Below the pieces are notes generated by a model that had not been told where the DNA came from, ran no database searches, and saw nothing but the letters and a program-made list of their open reading frames with translations. 54,636 nucleotides of DNA from UBA1433 sp964581565 (lineage in GTDB: Bacteria; Bacillota; Clostridia; Eubacteriales; UBA1433), in the NCBI GenBank assembly GCA_964581565.1, contig CAZOOZ010000013.1, positions 1-54,636 on the forward strand, read 5' to 3'. The stretch's first letter is position 1. The number at the start of each line of letters is the position of its first letter. The translations under genes and the position numbers were made by a program. Shown here in pieces: positions 1 through 8,300 of this stretch.

Positions 1-345
1 GCATTGTAGTAACGGGCATTCATGTAATAGAGTTCGCTTTCTTCATCATAAATCGAGCCTGTGTAGGTGGCCTCGTTGATGAAGTCTTCGTCTCCCGTTT
101 TTATCTGATTGCCGTACTCGTCGTAGACATAGCCTGTTGTGAGTGTGCCGCTGTTGTTTAAGATATTGGTCACGCTTCCGCGGATGTCATTGTTAAAGGT
201 GTAGTATCCGTTAATAAAGTTGCCGCTCTGTTCGTCTTCCTCATATCTTGCGCTCAGCAGCGTTATGCCATCGGGCGTGAGAATATTTTCTATCAATTTA
301 TTGTTGGACACATCCGCCATAAAGAGGACCGCGTCGCCTGTATTT
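1..345 (-). pseudogene. Third copy of the Rhs core (fragment, tip lies off the left edge)
   Basis: Read on the minus strand this stretch encodes the end of the Rhs repeat region, including the motifs ILTPDG, NDIRGSVTNIL and YYMNARYYNA, in one open frame that continues past base 1. Bases 1-342 align without gaps to 3120-3461 of the full-length rhs gene. The first roughly 264 bases are identical by eye, with about eight substitutions after that. The frame opens just after a TAA near the terminator at 361-394 and has no start codon with a ribosome binding site, so it is a displaced core fragment and not a gene able to start on its own. Its toxin tip, if present, would lie to the left of the window. 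Confidence 0.8.
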
Positions 346-360
346 ATTGAAACAGCATAT

Positions 361-394
361 AAAACATAAAGGTCTTAAAAGACCTTTATGTTTT
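361..394. terminator. Perfect hairpin terminator after the second immunity gene
   Basis: A perfect 16-bp inverted repeat (361-376 and 379-394) is separated by two bases and ends in A/T runs on both sides. It overlaps the stop codon of the minus-strand gene at 393-827, so it probably ends that transcript and could work in both directions. Confidence 0.75.
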
Positions 395-827
395 ATAATT
401 CGTTAATATTTAAGCAATTAATATCATTTATTCCGTCTTTAATTAATTTACAATATGCATTTAATAACAACGGAACACGATTTTCATATTCTCCTTTTAA
501 TTCTTTTCTAAGTTTTGTTACCTCTTTCCAATTACCAGTCTTTATTTTTTCAGCTTCATATAGTTTTTCAATATGAATACGAACCCTTTTCTTATTATTA
601 ACGTAATATCCTTTCGGCAAATATCCATCATCTAAAATTGTTACTAGAACAAATAAATCAACATCTCTGCAATCCAGTTCGAATTCAATAGCAAATTCTC
701 TATTTTTAGATAAATAGCTTAAAGTATATGCCCACATCTGATTTTTTTCTTTACGCTTATTGTATCCAAAATCAAATAAGAATTCAGTTTGTTCTTTTAT
801 GTTATTAATTATTTCTTTTTTATTCAC
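393..827 (-). CDS. Candidate immunity protein for the orphan Rhs toxin tip
   Basis: A 144-residue acidic, soluble protein with no signal peptide or membrane segment; I do not recognise its family. It begins with GTG. An AGGA ribosome binding site seven bases upstream overlaps the TAG stop of the orphan Rhs cassette, so the gap is nine bases and the two are tightly coupled. A small cytoplasmic protein directly after a Rhs C-terminal tip is the normal position for the cognate immunity protein, and the role is inferred from that position alone. Visible features are a charged N-terminus, a central beta-rich part (FAIEFELDCRDVDLFVLVTI) and a helical C-terminus. A terminator overlaps its end. Confidence 0.7.
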   Translation of the reverse strand: MNKKEIINNIKEQTEFLFDFGYNKRKEKNQMWAYTLSYLSKNREFAIEFELDCRDVDLFVLVTILDDGYLPKGYYVNNKKRVRIHIEKLYEAEKIKTGNWKEVTKLRKELKGEYENRVPLLLNAYCKLIKDGINDINCLNINEL

Positions 828-836
828 TTTTTTATC

Positions 837-1694
837 CTACCAATCTATTCCTGATACTCCACCTTTAAATATGCCCGTACGTTCAAACACTTTTTGATAG
901 TTATCATAAACTTTCGTAGACATACGTTCCATATTATAGAATAGACTTGGTTCCCTTCCTAGACTTCTCCTTGCAAAATCTGGCCCAATATCTATTATTT
1001 TTCTGCCTTGTTTCATCATATCATTTATCCATCTTTGGTTCCTCTGCATACTTAGTTCAAAATTAGAAGGATTTACTTTCCATGGTTTATATGCGTGTCC
1101 TCCAATCGAATTTGCATACTGTTTTACTCGTGACATATTCTCACCAATAACAATTGGTTTTTCACTAACAGTTCTTGATGACTCAACCTTAACACTTTGA
1201 GAAATCTTACTAACAACATCTTTCGCAGACTGCGCTATACTATTTTTATTTATTATTTTAGTAATATTTTGAACTTTATCAATAGCCTTTGTCCCTGCCG
1301 CTACAAGTCCGCCTGCTGCGGAGGTTACTGCCGTTCCCGCCGCTGAAGTTACTGCCGCGGTTGATGCCGCCAGGCCTCCCGTAAGCGCAAGGCTTGCTCC
1401 TGCCCCCAACGTTAACCCTACCACTCCGCCTATTAAGGCACCTTTCACTACGGATTTCAGTGTTACTTTTCCTGTTGTCTTGTAGGAGTGGTAGGCTCCT
1501 ATTGCTCCCCCAACGACCGCTCCTATTAAGGCAGTCACCAGGAAGAAGGCATGCCCTGTCGGGTCCACAAAGCTTGTCGGGTTGTTTCCCGTATAGCTGT
1601 AAAGATTATGCGTCTGCGGATTATAGGCATTGCCAAGGTACGTGTCCCTGCTCGTAAACTGCCCGGTATTGGCATTGTAGTAACGGGCATTCAT
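837..1694 (-). CDS. Orphan Rhs core-plus-tip cassette with a second toxin domain
   Basis: The frame is open from an in-frame TAA just above 1797 down to the TAG at 837. The first ATG is at 1694, but it lies inside the conserved core (YYMNARYY) and has no convincing ribosome binding site, so independent translation is doubtful. The N-terminal part repeats the main Rhs core end (RDTYLG, NPTSFVDPTGH) and the glycine-rich hydrophobic segment (GAVVGGAIGAYHSYKTTGK). The C-terminal ~110 residues differ from the main protein: GENMSRVKQYANSIGG, NQRWINDMM and IIDIGPDFARR are the notable motifs, ending SGIDW. I have the impression this tip type recurs at the ends of Rhs-like proteins, but I cannot name its activity. 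It is probably a silent donor that becomes expressed when recombined onto the full-length gene. Confidence 0.75.
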   Translation of the reverse strand: MNARYYNANTGQFTSRDTYLGNAYNPQTHNLYSYTGNNPTSFVDPTGHAFFLVTALIGAVVGGAIGAYHSYKTTGKVTLKSVVKGALIGGVVGLTLGAGASLALTGGLAASTAAVTSAAGTAVTSAAGGLVAAGTKAIDKVQNITKIINKNSIAQSAKDVVSKISQSVKVESSRTVSEKPIVIGENMSRVKQYANSIGGHAYKPWKVNPSNFELSMQRNQRWINDMMKQGRKIIDIGPDFARRSLGREPSLFYNMERMSTKVYDNYQKVFERTGIFKGGVSGIDW

Positions 1695-1797
1695 GTAATA
1701 GAGTTCGCTTTCTTCATCATAAATCGAGCCTGTGTAGGTGGCCTCGTTGATGAAGTCTTCGTCTCCCGTTTTTATCTGATTGCCGTATTCATCGTAT
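1360..1797 (-). repeat. Rhs core repeat, copy 2
   Basis: Aligns without gaps to 2808-3245 of the full-length rhs gene at a constant offset of 1448 bases, with only scattered substitutions. Similarity stops abruptly at both ends: at 1797 just above the YDEYGNQ codons, and at 1360 just after the codons for GGLAAS, where the variable tip begins. Bases 1672-1797 are also shared with copy 3 (1-126). Confidence 0.85.
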
Positions 1798-1848
1798 TGT
1801 AATTAAAAATAATTATATTAAATGAATCGCTTTTATTCAATATAGTAA

Positions 1849-1898
1849 TAAAAATATAGGCACACAGTTGGCTTATCATTTAGCCTTATTGTATGCCT
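1849..1898 (-). terminator. Probable terminator after the first immunity gene
   Basis: Nested inverted repeats: an outer pair at 1858-1866 and 1890-1898 and an inner ggct/agcc pair. On the minus strand a T-rich run follows (A-run 1849-1854 on the plus strand). It lies just downstream of the stop at 1914 and ends the rhs-immunity transcript before the orphan cassette. Confidence 0.55.
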
Positions 1899-1913
1899 GT
1901 AAATTAATTTAAA

Positions 1914-2300
1914 TTATATTTTTTGATCCGGATATATTTTTAAATAGCCTTGTTCACACCATACTTTCATAGTCATCTCAGCATTAAATCCAAAAATGCC
2001 ATTATCTTCATCCTGAGATGCTTCTTTTAGTATTTTTTCAGCTTCGTTTATGCAAATTTTAAGTGCCAAACAATGTGCCGCTGCTTCTGTTCTTATAAAA
2101 ACATTTTCACTATTAAATAATAACGGTAATGTATTTTTAGCAAATTCTAAATTACTTTCTAAATATTTAAATATTTTGGTTATTATTTTGCCTTCTCTAT
2201 TATTTGTCTTGTAATCTCCCTTTAAAGTTGCCTGATACATTATTTTACCGCTTTTTATATATTGATTTATAACTTCAGATTGTGACCATTCTTTATGCAT
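1914..2300 (-). CDS. Probable immunity protein of the main Rhs toxin (DUF2019-like)
   Basis: A 128-residue helical protein with no signal peptide, starting at ATG behind a GGGGTGA ribosome binding site, 20 bases after the rhs stop. The C-terminal half (RTEAAAHCLALKI, GIFGFNAEMTMKVW, QGYLKIYPD) resembles the DUF2019 helical-repeat family, members of which I recall next to Rhs genes with HNH-type tips. The probable role is to bind and neutralise the HNH tip of the preceding gene in the producer's cytoplasm. The functional pairing is inferred from position; the family call is from memory of the motif pattern. A terminator follows, so rhs and this gene form one transcript. Confidence 0.7.
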   Translation of the reverse strand: MHKEWSQSEVINQYIKSGKIMYQATLKGDYKTNNREGKIITKIFKYLESNLEFAKNTLPLLFNSENVFIRTEAAAHCLALKICINEAEKILKEASQDEDNGIFGFNAEMTMKVWCEQGYLKIYPDQKI

Positions 2301-2320
2301 TATATCACCCCATATTATTA

Positions 2321-5300
2321 TTAATTCCCAACTCCATACTTTTTCATAACATCCAGGCCAAATTGATATTGGTATTCAAAGCTTTTTTCGGTTGTTGCTA
2401 ACCAATTTCTTACGCTTAATCCATTTGTAAAAGGAAATGCTTTCGTATTATAATATCCGCTAATTTTTGAGTGAATGTCTTTATTTATAGCAAAAAGATT
2501 TTTTGTGCTATTTATCTGCATCGGGCTAAATCCTGATTTTTTTATTTGCGATTGCTCAACTATATGGTGCCATTGGTTTCCTTCGCCTGGAGATCCCAAA
2601 GCCTTTTTTGCTTTATTAAAAGTACTAAACTCTTGTTCAACATTAGTAGTAACCTTAAAATTACTTGAAATTTTACTAACAACATTTTTAGCCGTCTGTG
2701 CTATACTGCTAGATGCAGTTTTCGCAACACTTGAAACCTTATCCGCTGCCTTAGTCGCCCCTGCCGCAGTAGATATAAGTGTACTGCCCGCAGTCATAAC
2801 AGTGCCTGTTGATGCCGCCAAGCCTCCCGTAAGCGCAAGGCTTGCTCCCGCTCCCAACGTCAACCCTACCGCTCCGCCTATTAAGGCACCTTTCACTACG
2901 GATTTCAGTGTTACTTTACCTGTTGTCTTATAGGAGTGGTAGGCTCCTATTGCTCCCCCAACGACCGCTCCTATTAAGGCAGTCACCAGGAAGAAGGCAT
3001 GCCCTGTCGGGTCCACAAAGCTTGTCGGGTTGTTTCCCGTATAGCTGTAAAGATTATGCGTCTGCGGATTATAGGCATTGCCAAGGTACGTGTCCCTGCT
3101 CGTAAACTGCCCGGTATTGGCATTGTAGTAACGGGCATTCATGTAATAGAGTTCGCTTTCTTCATCATAAATCGAGCCTGTGTAGGTGGCCTCGTTGATG
3201 AAGTCTTCGTCTCCCGTTTTTATCTGATTGCCGTACTCGTCGTAGACATAGCCTGTTGTGAGTGTGCCGCTGTTGTTTAAGATATTGGTCACGCTTCCGC
3301 GGATGTCATTGTTAAAGGTGTAGTATCCGTTAATAAAGTTGCCGCTCTGTTCGTCTTCCTCATATCTTGCGCTCAGCAGCGTTGTGCCGTCGGGCGTGAG
3401 AATATTTTCTATCAGTTTATTGTTGGAAGCATCCGCCACAAAGAGCACCGCATCGCCTGTGTAGTAATACTTGCGCAGTGTGGTGACATTATCAGTGTCA
3501 TCATCATCCCCGTCTGTGAGCACTACGTCTTTTTTGACCCTGATGCCGTCTCCGTTGTAATAATAAGCGCCGGATTTTGTTTTATATACAATATAATCGT
3601 CATCCGGATCTTCGTTTTCATCGTTTCCGATAATAACAGGATCTTCCAAATCGTGCAGATTGCCGTTTGAGTCTTTATAGTGTTCTATTATGCCGTCAAT
3701 ATCGCTTACTGCCTGGCTTTCAAGCATATTTCCTACTTTATCATAAGTATATGTTTTCGTTGTGGTTTGTGTCAAGTCCCCAATTATCGTATAATAATTT
3801 GGAAAACCATCTATTTCTTCTTCTAAATCTTCAAGCGGCGTTACTGTTACCTCTTTAGTCAAATCCCCGTTGCTATTATATGTAAATGTCGTCTCTATGT
3901 TTTCCGTATTGCCGTTTATAACTGTTGGCTGCGTTGAAGAAGTCATTTGATTTAATATGTTGAATTCATAAGAAGTCTGCACGCCGTCTTTCGTCATAGA
4001 TGTTCTGTTTCCAGCGTCATCATAAGCATAGGATGTCGTCACGGGAGTTGGGCTGCTTTGCGTGTTATCAGTCACGGACGCGCTTGTCAGGCGACCGAGC
4101 TGGTCGTAGACATACTCTTTTGCTACATCAGTCACTGTTGCCGGATAATTGTTTACAACGTCTTCGTTGAGTATGTATCCCCTGTTGTCATATTCATAGG
4201 TATAGCTTTCTTTTACCGCGCTGAGGTCTGTGCTGTCTTTATAGGCTATATTTTCTACAAGCCCCAGCGAATTATAGGTGTATGCCGTCTGCACATACTC
4301 TCCCGGATTGGCGACATTTGCCGCGTCTTCAAAATCTCTGTACACATTTTGAGATGTTATTTGCCCTGCCGCATTGTAGGTGTATGCAGCAACTAATTTT
4401 TCAGCTAATGAATTACCGTTAGTATCCAAATATTCAATAGTTATATTTTCTAACTGATTATCATCATTATAACTGTAATTCAGCGCCACTAAATCGGTGT
4501 TCTGATCATCAAGTGCCGTGGCGTCTCTGTATGCGATTTTTGCAACATTCGAAAAGCCGTCATAACTATAGTTCACCGCTTCGCCGTCCTGCACATATTG
4601 TATTACTCGGCTCATACCGTCATAGGCATAATTGGTTGTGCTGACTGGTGTTGTATTATTATCTTTATAATCCTGCATGCTCAATCGATTACCGACATCA
4701 TCGTAGGTGTAGATAGTATAATGTGTAGCATTTCCCTGTGTATCTTTTTCGTATACAGCTTCTGTGAGATTGTTGCTTGCATCATATTCAAACCAATTGG
4801 TTGTGCCGTCATTTTTTTCAAGCGTCAGCATATTGCCGTTATCATCATAGGTGTAAGTGGTCTCTATTGTCTTGGTCACACTGCCTTCAGTGCCTGTTTC
4901 TTTTTGGCTGATCGTTCTGCCCAGAGCATCAAACGTGGTGATACTCTGCAGACCGCTGGGGTTTGTTGTGATGTTTTTAATATCTCCCGCAGCCGTTTCT
5001 TGGTCATATGCATAAGTAGTTTCTATATCTTGCGCACCTTTATGCTGTGTCACAGATGTCACGCGTGACAGGTTGTCGTACACATAATCCGTGATGTTGC
5101 CTTCTCCGTCGGTCTGGGATATGATATTGCCCAGTAAATCATATTCGTACTCGATAACAATATCATCTGTTGCAGGGTTGACGAGTACATCCACTTTGTT
5201 CATATATTTATCATATAAATATCGGGTTTCAACTCCGGTTGAATCAAGTGTTTTTATGACGTTGCCTGCTTCATCGTAAAACGCAAGCGTATAAGCTCCG

Positions 5301-8300
5301 TCCTTTTCTTCTTTGATCAAATTGCCTCTGCCGTCGTAATACTGCTTGCCGACTATTTTGTTGTTTTCTTCCGTGATGCTTTGTGTGAGCACATAAGCAT
5401 TTTCATAGAGCGTGCCGTTGATGGTGACATCTTCATAGGTATAGGCCATATGTGTTGTCACAAAATTCTGATTACCCACCATTTGCGCAACATCGCTTAC
5501 CCTGCCAATGCTGTCATAGTCATAATGCGTTTCATTTCCGTTTGCGTCAACATAGGTGAGAATTCTGCCGTATTGGTCATAGATGGTGTATTCATACGTA
5601 TCATCCGATGTATCCTGAAGGGTATCCTGCATATTTGTTGCTTTCACGATCTGTCCGCGTTCATTATACATGTATGATGTATAGTTTCCGTTGCCGTCTT
5701 GCGTAAGCGTTGGATTGGACAAATCATCATAAGCTAATATATGTGTCTCGACACTCTCCGGCTGTGCTGTTGACACCAGCCTATAGTCATTATCGTATGT
5801 AAAAGTGGTCGCTTCACCAAAACGGTCGGTTGCCGTGCTCATTAAAAACTGATAAACACTGTCATATGTATAGGTCATTGTTTTATCTGTCGCATCTGTC
5901 TCACTTAATAAATTTCCTGTCTGCATATCATATGAATACGAAGAAGTGACATAGGTTATGCCGCTGCCCGTATCCTTTTTTGGCGTGGTGATACTTGTAT
6001 ATTTATGCGGATTATATGAATCAGTATAAGCATATGTTGTTATATGCCCATACGGGTCTTCAATTGTCAGCAGATTATTATTGCTGTCATAGGCGTATTC
6101 ATAGGTCACCTGCTGAGTTGCTGAAGTAATTTCCCCATTTGTTCCTATTGTTTCAAAGGTATTGTCAAAACTTGCGGATGTGAGATTATAATTATCATCA
6201 TATGTGAGCGCGACAACATTGCCGTTATTATCCGTCTTCTGCACGGTTAATCCGTATTCGTTTGCCACTGCCTGTGACTGGTTGACCGTCTCGTTGGATG
6301 CATTTTTCGAGGTAACCGTTGTCGTATAATTTCCATTTCCATCCGCAACATCACTATAATCAAATGCTATTTTTTCATTATTATTAAAGGTTATTTGCTG
6401 TGTTCTTGGTGTAACGGCCTCATCATAACCGATTCCATATGCTATATCCGGCGTTGTAAAGAAACTCGGTTCTTTATCTTCGATGCTGACAAGCATATTG
6501 GCCCCGTCATACACATACCCTTGCTCCACATCTTCAGGTGTGCTGCCCAGTTGTCCTGTTTGAGGATCATATCTGCTTACTTCATAAAAAGCGCATTCAA
6601 GATAATCGTTGCCGGAGACATAAGAATATGACACAACCTGTCCGTCGGGCAGTGTGATGTAAGATAGTAGGTCATCTGTGTATGAAAATTGGATGCTGTC
6701 GCCTGAAATATTGGTGACGGATATCAGATTCCCTCTTGCCTGATCATATGCATAAGTGATGCAGTCTCCGGTTTTATCCGACATGGATAATATTTGGTTA
6801 CTGCTGTTGAATGTGTAAGTTATCCCGTCATAACGCTCGATCGTATATATATCATCATTTTTAGTTAAATACATTTGAATGCCTTTTGGCGTCGTATATG
6901 TATTTCCGTCTTTCTCAAATCTATGGATTGTGCCGTCTCCGTCTTTAAGAAGCATAGCTGTCTCCACGTTTGGATTATTTTCGTCATATTCTTTAAGAAG
7001 AGTGGTGTTAAAACTAAAGTCCCATCCATACCCCATAGGCGTCTTACTTGTTGACTGGCTGTTATACGTTCTTCTCATCACCAACCCTAATTTAGGCCCT
7101 GAAATTGAGGCATCGACAACTTGATAAGAAAAATTACCTTGACTAGTTTCCACATAACCTGTGCCGTAGATTGTATCAAAAGAAGAATAGTTCCAATAAT
7201 TTTGCAGTCCGAGACGCTTTGAGATTTCGGTATCAGAAACCACAGTCGCATCTGAATATTCGGTTAAAGCCGATAAGGCCGATTCGCGTTTTGCCTCTCC
7301 CGTCTTTATGACCGCATTTGCCGTTACTGCATAAACAAAAGTTTTTTCATAATTTAAGTTATAATCATACCAATAAGTTTCTGTTAAACCTTCCTGTTTT
7401 AATTCCATATCCTCGATACTGATATCGTTATATGTCATCCCGTCAGGTATTTCTGCCCTGTAAACATTATATGTAACGTCACCTTCCAATGAAGTTGTTG
7501 CTGACGGATCCCATCTTATCAGTGTAGTATAGTTTATTTCTTCTTTTGTTGTAATATTTAAAGGTGCATCAACTAAATTTACGGTAAATACACTGTTTAC
7601 ATTCCCCGTAAATTGAGTACTGTATACTTCTAAGGAACTGACTGTTGGTGTAGCCGTTCCATCAGCGCTTTCCATAACTATTTTTACTTTTACACTATTG
7701 TTCGTCGCATTATTCTCGATTTGTGATGGGAATTGATCTATATATAACCTGGTATTATTGTCAAATTCAAAATAATCGCTTCCGTTTATACTTAAATAAT
7801 ATGTAACGGCTGTATTAGAAGGAATATTGGCTTGAGATTGAAGTTCAATGCTTGCTATTTTGCCACTGATGGTTTTTTCAATCGTCTCCACGCTTCCAGA
7901 AGTTGCTACCCCTTGGCTTATATCAAGGCTCGCTCCTTGAGAAGACAACACAGCATCTCCTGTTGCCGTAAGCTCTTCCTGTGGTTGAAGCGCATATATA
8001 AACAGATCTCTTTTTATAACGGCAGAGCTGTAATATTCTTCTCCTGTGCCGTCAATAATTCTTACAACTGCATTATGTTCACTTCCATCTGGATACGTGG
8101 ATAAGTCTGTTTGAATATCTTCATTTATTCCGTAGGTATCAACATAGTTGCCATCTATAAACAGGGTTTTTTCTCCTTGTGGCAGTGTTTGCCCCGTTTC
8201 AGGGACCGGAGTAAAGATATAATCGTACGCATCAATGCTCCAGTAAGAATTCGAGTCTGGATTTATTTGAAAAATTGGCAATTCCGAAAAGCCGTTTTGT

